25,212 nucleotides of DNA, from positions 1-25,212 of the forward strand of contig HG738183.1 in assembly GCA_000499405.2 (NCBI GenBank), written 5' to 3'. Under the pieces are notes generated by a model. The model saw only the letters and a list, made by a program, of their open reading frames with translations, had not been told where the DNA came from and made no database searches. Within the stretch, counting starts at the first letter, position 1. Every line of letters starts with the position of its first letter. Both the position numbers and the translations under genes were made by a program. The stretch is from Onchocerca volvulus. Lineage: Eukaryota; Nematoda; Chromadorea; Rhabditida; Onchocercidae. Shown in pieces: positions 10,036-20,420 of the stretch.

Positions 10036-10345
10036 GCTGGACCCCTGCCACGCTCGCTTGGCTGATCCAGCTATTCTACGGTGAACGGCCACGCTTCGCG
10101 TGCCCGACTCCAGCCAGTCTATATAAATAAAAATGTCAATGTTCTTTGTTCAAAATCTGAACCTACGAAAGTTCGAGAACACGAGCCTTATATCAGTTCA
10201 AAATATATCAATTCAAAATGTTAGATATCGGAAAGCTACCTAATCCTTTGAAATTTTGATACAACATTGTATTCGAATGCGCGCATGTTTTTATATACGT
10301 GTTGTAGCTCAGTTTGGTTAAATAGAAAAAAAGAAGAGAGAAAGC
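10033..10345 (+). mobile_element. Interspersed repeat with GC-rich hairpins, Helitron-like ends possible
   Basis: Two hairpins lie at the left end: CTGGA (10037..10041) pairs with TCCAG (10066..10070), and CACGC (90..94 of the 10,000 block) pairs with GCGTG (10098..10102). Then comes TATATAAATAAAAATG and a core resembling GTATTCGAATGCGCGCATG. Related sequence is at 22195..22400, 24160..24320 and, in reverse, 2455..2870. On the minus strand the hairpin is followed by CTAG, which fits a Helitron 3' end (CTRR), but no helicase gene or second terminus is proven. Confidence 0.5.
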
Positions 10346-10439
10346 GTATGTTTCTAATGTTGGGGAAAAAATCTAGCCTGCAATTTAATATGTAGTTTAG
10401 TTGGATTGGAGATTGATTTTTGCTATTGTAGTTTGACTA

Positions 10440-10900
10440 AGTCAGCAATATGTGTGAGGAGATTTTTTGTGCTTTATGTGACAGAGATGAATCCTGTTGA
10501 GAAAGCTAATGAAGAGTGATTTTTCGTAACAAACAATTATCAGAGAATATATAGGCAAATTGATCACTGGGTTATTCTTTCCTCTGTGGCTGATAGAAGA
10601 ATATTATTTAATTGAATTGCCGAATTGTTGTTCCTATTATGTCGCTTTGAACTGTCGAACTAGAACCCCTGGAACACCGAACATTGCTGTTGCTGAGTCA
10701 ACCCTTGTCGTTTATCTTTGAACTGGAGCTTTTTGGCGATAAATGTGTTTATCGTCCCTATGTCCATTCACTTGATCTTTAGTTTTTCTTTCTTACATTA
10801 ATTTTGCAATAACCGTCGTGGCATTATTTGAAATCTTTCAATTTTTACCCGCATCTAATATGTTTAATTTCACAATGCTTTTGATTATACAGTGCTTTTT
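10440..10900. repeat. Diverged duplicate of 16200..16790
   Basis: Shared blocks in the same order include a TTATTCTTTCCT segment, a run like AATTACCGGATTGTT and a segment like GGAGCTTTTTGGCGATAAA. Identity is patchy. In neither copy is there an open frame worth calling. Confidence 0.5.
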
Positions 10901-11737
10901 GTTGCTCCATAGTCTATGTAGATATAAAGATTGTCTAGAACCCACAACATAGAATTGTACATGTGAGCAATCACGTGTCTTAATCTATATCGCACAATTC
11001 TAAAAATTGGCCTTGAACTTTGTTGATGAATGCAAACTCCAATCACTCATTGGGAATTGCAATCTCTTGATTGAAATAGCATATCGTTGGAATCATAGGT
11101 ATGCGGGAATGAAAACATCTTTATCATTGTTTCTTATCAAGAAATACTTTATCACTTTTTTACTCTCTGTGCTTGAAATTCATAATTTTTATCTTTTATT
11201 TTGAAAATTTATAAATTTTAATGATAAAATCCTTATATGCCGTGATAATAGACTAATGCAGGAATCGAAAAAGAGAAAAAACATTTCTTTGCTGTAACTT
11301 TATTAAAATCTAGATTTAACGTTGAATGACTGTTGTTGAAAGATGAATTATGTCCGAAGCGGGAAGGAATTGGTGTTGGTATTTGAAATGAATGGTTGAT
11401 AGTTTTTATTTTAGCCTACTTCCGGAAGTAGCTTGTCATATAAAAACGAATGGTATCAGAATTGAATTCTTTCGCACATCAGCCATATTCATAAAGTCTA
11501 AACATAAATATTTGAATAGAAATATTTCGTTCAAGTACATACAAGCATTTTCAGGAACATCACTGAACATGAATTACAGATGAAATGAACAGATTCCCAC
11601 AATTTTCATTTACTATTAGTAGTATTTAATTCAAGTAGTAAGAAAATAACATGTGATAAATCAAACAGCATTCCATTATCCCCAAGTATAATAAATCTAA
11701 GTTATCCTCAGTTCATTTTCTGATTGTTCCACAGTGA
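10900..11737. other. Intergenic DNA with no recognised gene
   Basis: Two plus-strand open stretches (11007..11204 and 11392..11583) have no recognisable domain and no second copy elsewhere in the window. A short perfect palindrome, ACTTCCGGAAGT, is at about 11419. Part of the right end is probably 3' flank of the minus-strand gene that follows. Confidence 0.4.
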
Positions 11738-11743
11738 TTTATT
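11738..11743 (-). terminator. AATAAA polyadenylation signal for the DEPDC1-family gene
   Basis: On the minus strand AATAAA occurs about 50 nt past the stop codon at 11794..11796. That is a normal distance for a compact nematode 3' UTR. Confidence 0.55.
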
Positions 11744-11793
11744 TCTCGGCTCATTTCTCATTACATAAATTAACTGCATAGTAACATTCTGAA

Positions 11794-14700
11794 TTAGAAG
11801 CGAAAATTCCTAATCCGATCGATGAATCGAATCTTCGGCAGTTCAGAAGACGGAAATTTCTTTGTGTAGATTTCGGGATAAGTTTTTTTGAACTGTAAAA
11901 AATTATAAATTTAGCGGAAAAATAAGCTTTCAATCTGAACTTAATAATGCTCTGAATTAACCTTTTTGAGTCGCTGCCTTCTTTCTGTAAGTGAAAGATT
12001 TTCGTCGTTCAGTATGTCATCCAAGAGAGAAAGCAAATGGCCATTAACATTTTTCTTTTGCGATTCATATTCTTCTACTTTGATTGGTTCACAGAAGTGT
12101 TGTTTCAGACGTTCCGCACTTGATGACTCATCAGTGGCAGGCTGCTGTGCAGTTGGTGACTTTTTTATAACGACCTAAAATTTCTCTAAAATATTGCCAA
12201 AATTTTTTCGTTCCTAAAATAAATCATATAATAATAATTTGAAAAAATAAATTTCAACAAAAGCTATTCAATAAAATGCGCTTGAAAGAACATTTTCAGG
12301 TCACTTGTCGCGTTTAAAGAAAAATCCGATTTTAATAAGAATTAAGCCTACCTCGTGTGGTAGCGATAATTGACGTTTAACCTCTGAAATAAATATATCT
12401 GAAACGGAAAACGTATCACATTCATTATCCATTAAAAATATGACCAACTGATGGCATTCAGATGCGTTTATAGTTTGAGACGGATGTAGAATCTTATTCG
12501 GTAGAGCTTCGAGAATCTAGAAAAGAATTTAAATTTTAACAAATATTATGCTAAAAGAATTCATTTCATACCTCAATTTCCCAAACTAAATTTTAGCATT
12601 AAAGAAAAAAAAAAACACATTTTTGAATTTTTGATATACTTCGTTCTGAAGACTCAAAATTTTTTAATTTAACTCAATAAACTCCGTTCTCTTATTTCTC
12701 TCACCAATGCTGATTATTAATTTAATGAATAATAATGAAGAAAAATTAAAAAATATTTCCAATTTTTTCGCAATTTTTCTACTGTGCTGATATATGTTTC
12801 AATACTGGAAAAACTTTTTGCATTCTCCACATTGACTAAGACATTTATCTTTCGAAACTTCTAGAAATCTGTTAAATGCCAGAACTATAATTTTTTACAA
12901 TTGAACGATTATCACGACGTTTATCCATTCGCAAGCAGTAGTTTCGGCTGACACGTTGCATAAAGCGTAACAAATAGTGTAGTCGACGGCGAATACATGG
13001 CTCCAAAGTTAATGTCACTAATGATACTGCTTCTTTCAGCAATTTCTCATTTTCAGCGTCGATTCCTATAAAAGAGTGATCAATTTTAACTTCGATGGTT
13101 GTTTTTCTTTTCCAAAAACTTGAGACATAATTTACGAGTGAATACTTTTAGAAGATGTAGAAAATCACAAAATAAAAGCGAAAATCGTTCGAACAAGAAA
13201 AAAAAATAAAAGATGTTTAAATCTAAAAATTTCTAAAATCAAATGAATTTCGCGTGCTTGTATTCATCTTAAAAAATATTTGAATATTTTCTTTCGCTAA
13301 TAAAAATAAGATCAAAATAATAACCAGCAAGTAGTATACAAGATTCTGCATAAGGAATGCTTGAGTTTAGCACAGAACTGTTTGTTTTAGTCAATTCTTC
13401 GATACGCTGCATAAGCTCGGGACTTCGCTGTAAACCTGGAAGCCCTGTTAAAATTGCTTCATAGGCTATTCTACGTGCTGAAAAAGACCTTGATAAGTAC
13501 GCTTGAAAAGTTGACTATAGATCAAGTTTTAATTCATATTGCCCATACTAAATAAATTCAAGTAGACTGTCCAGAAATGTCTGATACATACTTATAACTA
13601 TTCTATGCAAACAAAATTGTATTTTCAACAAATTTCTTACATTGTCTGGGTATTATTATGACATCATTATATTATCATATAAAATTACTACCAGAAAATT
13701 AATAATATCATCTCTTTAAAAACATTCATAAGTTATTTCCATGACATCTCTTACTTGCCGACATTAATTTATAACTTACAAAAACTTTCACTGTCCGCTG
13801 ACAGCGTAGATACAGAAGAGCGTATAGTATTGTTCGGTGGGGTCATGACATGTTCCTCATCAATAAATCCGTTGCTAGACGATACAGTTGTACGCAAATT
13901 AGAACTTTCATCGTTCCCATGTAATTTATTGTGATTCTAGAAAGACTGTTTCAAAGCACTTGGCATATTTTTATCTGGTCACTTCAATGTGCCGAATCAC
14001 TATTGAAATATTCCTTGCACAGTAAGGAAAAGTATACTTTACCTGCGAATTGATTGCCTTTTGCACGTAACGTGTAAATGGTGAAGTGCCAGCGCAAAAA
14101 ACTGTTTCTTTATGCAATTCTGCTGAAAATTCCGGATTTGAGAATAAATTCTGCGTTTCTATGAAATTGAGTGCAAAGGAAAAGAAGTAAAATTATTTTG
14201 TCAAATCAAAATATCCAATGAAATTAAATAAGGTATCAAAACTTAATCTTGGTTTGGAAATAAAATTTCGTGCACATAATATTAAGTGCAAAAAAAAAAA
14301 ATTGCCTGAGTTTCGTTGTTGGAAACTTCTTTGACGAAACAATTGTATAATATGTAAAATCGACAATGCTACTGGATTAGGAAGCATGGGACAATCTTTA
14401 TCAAACTGTGCACAAATACTTTTAAAAACATTCAATTCGAATCCATCGTATGGCACATGCGTCGATTCCGCGAATTTCGCATCGAATGGCCATCGCGAAA
14501 GATAACGCATCATTGTTATAATGTAATTGGTTAGACAATCTATAACAAAAGAATAAAAGTCATAATTTTTCTTTGTTCTTATGAATTTCGACATATTTCC
14601 TTAGTTTTTTAAATTATTAATGCATTTGTTAAATATTCTGAACGTTTCCAAATAATTCATAACTTTGTAAAACATCATAACTATTAAAAAAACTGTTTAT

Positions 14701-15178
14701 CTGAAGGTTATACAAAATTTGTTTCCAATAAGTTATAATGTGAATTTGAAGAAAAAAATTTCTTCGTAAGAGAATTTTAGATGGAGAATTTCTATCGTAA
14801 CAGTTGTAGCTTATTAAGAAAACTTTTTACTAATTATTTTCTTAAGATATAACAATACCATTCTCAGGTTGAACTCGAACAATTCCTTTCGTTCCAACTC
14901 GTTCGCAATTCCATCGAACATCTGCACCGTTGAAATCATAATCGAGAATTCCCTTCAATGAATCCACCTGTAGCAATGATTGCAACCTGGAATCAACAAA
15001 ATTTTTATGAGTTACTTTTTGAAATAAAAATGAATCATTGATTGGATTTAACTTACCGATTCAATAGGACATTTCTGTAGATTTCGCTGGTATCAAGGAA
15101 CAGATGGGCACCACTATGTTCCTCATTGACAACTGCTCTTGGAGATCCAGAAGACTGACAGCTTTCCGGAGTTTGGGT
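11794..15178 (-). CDS. DEPDC1/LET-99-family protein (5' end incomplete)
   Basis: Ten phase-consistent exons, transcription order: 15057..15178, 14859..14986, 14306..14539, 14043..14158, 13780..13936, 13325..13477, 12899..13065, 12352..12516, 11962..12174, 11794..11892; 1554 nt, 517 residues. Matches to the DEPDC1 family, from memory of it: a GTKGIVRVQPEN strand; the RhoGAP-like core with YLSRWPF and GFELNVFKSI; a helical block with RRRLHYLLRFMQRVSRN; LVIFLMDNE; and a C-terminal KVEEYESQK, ENLSLTERRQRLKK, then FKKTYPEIYTKKFP. The family contains C. elegans LET-99 and human DEPDC1A/B, tied to spindle positioning and mitosis. No N-terminal DEP domain was found; it may lie in unrecognised exons upstream. 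The exon ending at 14306 uses a GC donor (CAG|GCAATT); an in-phase GT donor would end it at 14327. All introns are short. Confidence 0.82.
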
Positions 15179-15321
15179 CTACAAAAAAAAATCTCCAATA
15201 TATTACTTATTAGCTAATTTAGTCAAATTTATTTTAATAGCCGTATATTCATAAACATGGTCATGCTTGAAAAAATGAATGATAAAAGTAGAACATTGAA
15301 AAGAATTTTACAGTGAATAAC

Positions 15322-15418
15322 TCTTCCGAAATGTCGAAGGTTTTGCATTTCTGAAAGATTAACTGAATTACTGTTTACTTTGGCTGACTGAGCAATCATC
15401 TCATCTAATACAAAAAAT
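15322..15418 (-). CDS. Candidate further 5' exon of the DEPDC1-family gene
   Basis: Between a minus-strand acceptor (AAAATAG) and a donor (AGA|GTTATT) lies an open 97-nt segment whose end phase fits the next exon at 15178. It encodes about 32 residues, including FFVLDEMIAQ and LRHFGR. I cannot align it convincingly to the family, and the start codon is not identified. Confidence 0.35.
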
Positions 15419-15712
15419 CTATTTTGACGGCCCTGCTTCAATTTTAATATTTGCCATAGCTATTTCATTCACTTTCTCCTGAGAGATGTCAGTTCGGGAT
15501 ATTAAATAGGTTTTATTTAGACTTTTCATCGTGATCTCTGGAGCAGCAGTACGATCAGCTAATACGCGAAAACCTTGAAGTTGAACGTTACCAATCATAA
15601 ATGTTTGAATGAATGCATTAGGAATACGAAAATGCGAGGTGAATGTCAAGAGGAAACGAAGTAATAAAGATATCATGATTTCTTTTATTTCGACCATTCT
15701 TTGCATTTTCAA
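15419..15712 (-). CDS. Unassigned open frame, 97 codons, hydrophobic N-terminus
   Basis: An ATG-started frame (MKMQRMVEIK) with a hydrophobic stretch (MISLLLRFLLTF) and then a polar segment containing LADRTAAPEITMKSLNK; it ends next to the candidate exon at 15418. Its length is unusual for non-coding DNA this AT-rich. It could be a small secreted protein, or 5' coding sequence of the neighbouring DEPDC1-family gene with a splice site I have not placed. No family was recognised. Confidence 0.35.
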   Translation of the reverse strand: MKMQRMVEIKEIMISLLLRFLLTFTSHFRIPNAFIQTFMIGNVQLQGFRVLADRTAAPEITMKSLNKTYLISRTDISQEKVNEIAMANIKIEAGPSK

Positions 15713-15719
15713 AAAAAGA

Positions 15720-16200
15720 TAGAAACGTCACCGTTCAAATGCTGAATAGAGTGACACTAGTGTGAATCAGGAATGTTTTTCTATTTGCAGTTTGCTTCCA
15801 GAATGTTAGCTTTTCATTCTTTTGCTGAATAACCAAATCCAACATACTTTTGACACATTCCAGCTTGGTACATAAATAATTTTAAATTAATTCCGTCGGA
15901 AACTACTCTGAATTTTTAAAATTCCCACATTTTTAAAAAATATGAAATTTTTATATGAAATATCTATACTGAATTTCGTGGGAAGAACATTGTCCCACTT
16001 GGAACAAAAGAATTCAGAAACTTCATTGAAAACTATGACACGACACTGAAATACGTCCGTAGCAATATACTCTAATCTTATTTATTCATATAAACGGAAA
16101 ATCCGTGTAATCAAAATGAAATGTAATCCCAGAAAAAAAAGAAAGGAAAAAAAGAAACGACTTCGAAGAAAGCTGCTAACAATTGCTGTGAAAGAGACGA
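15720..16200. other. Intergenic DNA without a supported gene
   Basis: The minus strand has a short open stretch at about 15735..15880 with a plausible peptide (CVKSMLDLVIQQKNEKL), but it has stops on both sides and no clear splice sites. Nothing else stands out. Confidence 0.35.
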
Positions 16201-16790
16201 TTCCTATTAAAGACTTTATTGGTTGAGAAAATGGTGGTTTGTCTTTTATTTTTGCAAATGATTATTAGAAACATCCAAGTAAATTAGTCATGAAGTTATT
16301 CTTTCCTTTATCGCTCGTAGAGAAGAATAGTGTTCAACTAAATTACCGGATTGTTACTACTGCTTGTTAATTTGTGTCGACTGTTGTTATTGTTGTATTG
16401 GTGTTAGAATTCCAAATTTGAACTCGAACTCGAATTCGAACTAGTCAACTTCAGCTTCAAAATCTGGATCCTTTAAATCCTTTCGGGCTTCCTTCTATTT
16501 GTCCGATCTCCAACATGTCATCTTATGATTTGTCGACCTTATTTTGCTTATTTGTGAATCGGAGCGTTTTGGCGCCAAACATGTTCATCGGTTTGTTAGT
16601 CCCTTTGAAATTATCATCACATATTCTTATGACAAGACGCTACACAAAAACCACTCAGGAATTTTTCGAATTCCTTCTTTTAAATTTATTATGATCAATG
16701 CTTGAATGTATGGTCATATGCAATATAAAGATGTAATTTTGCGGTGCTGGACATTGTTAATCCTTGTTGTTTGAAGTTCTTTTATAATAA
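16200..16790. repeat. Diverged duplicate of 10440..10900
   Basis: The same ordered blocks as at 10440..10900 are visible. It also holds a small run of GAACTCGAACTCGAATTCGA-like repeats near 16420. It lies directly before the repeated receptor spacer. Confidence 0.5.
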
Positions 16791-16804
16791 AATCTGAATA
16801 TTAA

Positions 16805-17972
16805 AATAAATTCATTTCGAAATTATGTCCTTGCAATGAAATGTTGAGCAAAAATCATCAGAGATTTTTTCGAATTTCTCCTTTCAATTGAACAAAATAC
16901 TACAATTGTGTTTCAGTGGGAGGCAATACATTCAGAGAAAAAATGAATGAATCAAATAGAATTGAAAAGATCAAACAATAAGATTCAAGAAGTATACGGT
17001 TGCCGCAATATTTAATTATTTTTTGCATTGTATTTTGTCATTTTTGTTTGTTAAACTTAATGTTCCTCCATAATTTGAAAGCCAAATAAAATCTAAAACT
17101 CTTTAGACTTGAAAGTGACTTAGCAACCGTGAGAACGATTTTAATTATTGCTTTATTACATTGGTAAAGCAGCAAAGGAAGGTTCATTAATATTTCAGTC
17201 CAACTTTTTTAAAATTTTTCTCATAAATATTTAACTCATTAGTTTTTCTACTTTTTTTCTGTTTTAGCAATTAAATATTTGCTCAACTACAACCTTAATG
17301 AAATGAATTGGGTTGATAAGAATAGTTTGCGAATAATGCGAATTATTTATACTTGTATTGGAGATGAAATAGAAAAAATTGAAATTTGTTTCATCCTCAA
17401 AATTTGTGTATAAGGAAAAGTGAATATTCAAAACATCATAAAATGCAATGAAGTAGAATAAAACATTATATTTAGCCAACAACCGACCTTATAGTAGCAC
17501 ATGCTTCAAAAAATCTTATGCTCAGGACCCTCTTCTTATTTTTAGAGGGAAAATTCTGGTGAGTTTGATCCACTAGAAAGTGGCTTTGTTAGTGCATGAC
17601 AGTGCGCCTTTATTGGCGTGTGACCTACACTACAATATAGAACAAAGATTATAAAGCATTTGACCTAAGAACAAAGAAATAAATCCATACATTCAACAAA
17701 AGTTATAAATCATTTAAAAAACAAAGAAATCCCTTATTCTCCGGCACTCATCGCAATTTCAGCGACACAATCCGTCTCATAAGAAGTCGTCAAAATAAAT
17801 TATAGAACGTCAAAAAAAAATAATTGCATTAAATTTTAAAGGTCACATTCACAATGAATGTTGGAAATAAAATTTATTTCATTTGCTGATACATAATTAA
17901 ACTATTATAAACATTTTCAAACGCACATACTGCAGTTAAATTTTTAGAAAATACGAATAATATTCCCGAGAC
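16805..17972 (+). repeat. Receptor spacer copy, interrupted, leading into receptor C
   Basis: 16805..17435 and 17773..17972 match consecutive parts of the spacers after receptors B and C. The match then switches at about 17972 (TTGATTGCTAG) to the 5' flank type found before receptor B. The interruption is a separate repeat. No gene is present in it. Confidence 0.75.
17436..17772. mobile_element. 337-bp repeat inserted in the receptor spacer
   Basis: Absent from the other spacer copies at the equivalent place (21525..21570 and about 9370..9410). The insertion replaces about 43 bp found there, so the event was not a simple clean insertion. Its right half resembles 3400..3640 of the 546-bp element, including a GCATGACAG block, GCATTTGACC and an end like ATTTCAGCGACA. 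No target duplication is evident. Confidence 0.6.
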
Positions 17973-18386
17973 TTAACCAATTGATTGCTAGAAGAAATTA
18001 AGATAGTAAATAGAAAAGGTAGATTATAAATTATTAGTCGTACGAATTTTGCCAATATTATCGAGATGTGCAAAATGAATATTTTTAACTTGTTATCGCT
18101 CCTCCATCCATTGATGCAACGAATTTTTTTTTTGGTTTTTTTTAAATGTAAAAATAACATCTGTTTCTAAAGTTAGAAAGCTCTTAAATGCCAATCATTT
18201 TTAACTCAGAATTATCATTTGGTCTTGGAATCAAATATTAATTCCTCAAGCATAAATATCCTTTTTTCAATTAAAATTTGCTAAAAAAACTTGGCGATAC
18301 TTTTGTTGCAGGCAGTGGAACTCTTTATCAGTGGAATACTTATTATAATACTGAACATCGATTAGGAAAATTTGTTGAAGAATATC
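17973..18386 (+). repeat. 5' flank of receptor C
   Basis: It aligns with 5800..6216 before receptor B, with more differences than the coding exons show. A T-rich acceptor ending GTTGCAG at 18311 sits 75 nt before the ATG. Confidence 0.7.
18300..18311 (+). promoter_or_regulatory. Conserved 3' splice acceptor upstream of receptor C start
   Basis: TTTTGTTGCAG at the position conserved in all receptor copies. It is a candidate trans-splice (SL) or 5' exon acceptor. Confidence 0.4.
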
Positions 18387-20420
18387 ATGGTAGTTCCTTC
18401 CTGCTATATCATTGTATTATTCCTAATATTACCTTCAAACTGTCACAATAGTAACATGACAAGTGTGCTTGATATAAGAGACGAGCATCATACGACTACA
18501 AAATACCTGGCTTTTATATTTATTACCGTATTTTTGCTTTACGGTATTGTAAGCAACTTAATAATGGCAATTACATTCTGTGTTCAGGAAAGTATTTTCA
18601 ATCATGCATTCATTCTCATCTCATTACAACTGATTATTTCTAACTTTGTGCTTTTTTTACTAGATACGGCCGTTATTTTACCTGAAATATTGCGAAATAA
18701 AAACATTTCTGAAGGTAAGCTATTCCATGAAATTACATAAACATATTTAATTTCAACCGCGCTGTAATTGCTACTATTAAAAAACAATTCTTTTGTTGAA
18801 AGAAAGAGAAGTAAAGTTTCGTTACCGTATTGATTTTGCCTTTACATTAATTACATCAAATTTGGAATCATCAGGATCAAAGAAATTCAAAGGAGCAGAA
18901 ATACGATCATGAAATTTTGCAAAATTATCTTGCGATTCCTTTCAACGAAAATACTTTTCCTTTAGGTTTCAGCGGCAGAAGACTGTTTCCATTAGGATAT
19001 CCAAAATTTTGCTGAATTTATTAATTATTTAACGATTTAATTAACTAATTTATTTATTTGCATTTCAGTGCATCAAACGACATTGGTTACGCACGTATTC
19101 TCATTTCTAAAATCTTTTTCAATTTTTTCTGCTTTGCACTTCACATTTCTGTTAACGTTAAATCGTTTTGTGATTCAAATTCTGCCGAAATACAATTCTT
19201 TTTTCGAGTCACTACGATTACATTTTCTGCTCAGTTTCGTATGGTTGTCAGTTTTCGGTATGATCCATTGTATTTTTCGAACAATAAATAAAATAATTGC
19301 TATATTTTAAATAACGACTGCTCTGTAAGTCAATATAGCTCATTTAAACAGAGATTTAGAATCATGCCTTACTATTTCTAGTCAATATCCAGCAAGCTGT
19401 TTTCGCCAAATAGAAATCAATCAATTTTTGAATTTTTTATGACTGGTACTTAATTTTTGTAATGTTTTGATCTCAAATGTCACTTTAAATTTATTAAAAC
19501 TTTCAGCTATCACAACCGCGGATTTTTATTATTGCACTGTAAGATACAATGCCTCAAACTTGCGCTGGAAAAGAATTTGTACAAAGCAGTCAATAGAAAG
19601 CGGAAAAATTTTTTTGAGGCAACATTTGAGCGTCATTTTAAGCTATGCTGAACATTAACCTGAATATTAAAATATATTAAACTGCAAAGATTCAATGCAA
19701 ATTTCCCATTGTATTATTCCAACAATCAACAATTCGTGAAGAAATCTCAAAAAACTGCTATAGTAGTAGTGTTTTTACATTTTTTCATTGTTCCATTAAA
19801 TATCCGTTAGATGATATTTTATAATAGTATTTATGATTCATTATTCAGAATTCGTTATGCGTGGATAACTTTCCTGCCTGTCGCTATGTTCGTTATGTAT
19901 ATTGCGATATTCTGTAGTATCCGGCATAGACGTCATTTTATTTCAGATATCAATCAAACTCAAAGTTGGTTCCGCTAAATTCTTTCTTTTCGTAGCAAGA
20001 AAGACAACAAATTAAGATATAAATTATTATTTTTTTATGCTATTTTTCAAATTTACCAAATTGTTTTAAATCTTCATTATTTCCTTTTTATTTTGTTTCT
20101 ATTAAATAATATATTTAGAAATTTCAGGCATATATGCAGGATCTGCGTCAAATACAGCGAGCACTGGAAGTTATGAGCGAGTTATGTTAATTCAGGCAGC
20201 ACTAATTTGCGGTGCATTAGAAAGCACAATTCTTATTTCCAATTTTTTACCATCTCTCGTACTAAAAGTTTTTGGCCAAAAAGCTATTTTATCATTAAGT
20301 ATTTTTATCAATTGCTACGCTATTTCAAGCCGTACCGCACTCCCTACAGTCTATTTTATTTACAACAAACAAGCCCGCAAAATTATAAAAAATTTCTTCT
20401 TACGCTTGCATAGCAATTAG
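18387..20420 (+). CDS. Receptor copy C: nematode seven-helix GPCR (serpentine receptor)
   Basis: Five exons: 18387..18714, 19069..19257, 19507..19588, 19849..19964 and 20128..20420, exactly the lengths and phases of copy B, coding for 335 residues. The helices, the LNRF motif at 140-143, Cys182 in loop 2 and the PTVYFIYNKQ end of helix 7 are all present, with no frame lesion. No Cys is seen at the top of helix 3, so the usual helix 3 to loop 2 disulfide seems to be missing, as in B. The first ATG follows the conserved acceptor by 75 nt; Met24 (MTSVLDIRDE) is an alternative start. Exons 3 to 5 and the introns between them are nearly identical to those of B, whereas exon 2 and intron 1 are closer to A. 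Confidence 0.82.

Noticed and set aside
12840..12887. A peptide-like VLAFNRFLEV stretch as part of the DEPDC1-family coding sequence
   Set aside because: It is out of frame by a 13-nt offset, whereas the donor ATT|GTAAAA joins in phase to the next exon and keeps the length expected for the family. The match in the pseudogene reflects intron copying.
19058..19310. Two overlapping plus-strand frames (and their equivalents at 6864..7133 and 298..550) as separate genes
   Set aside because: One is receptor exon 2 read through into intron 2; the other is the same exon in a wrong frame. Splicing at TTCG|GTATGA joins cleanly to exon 3.
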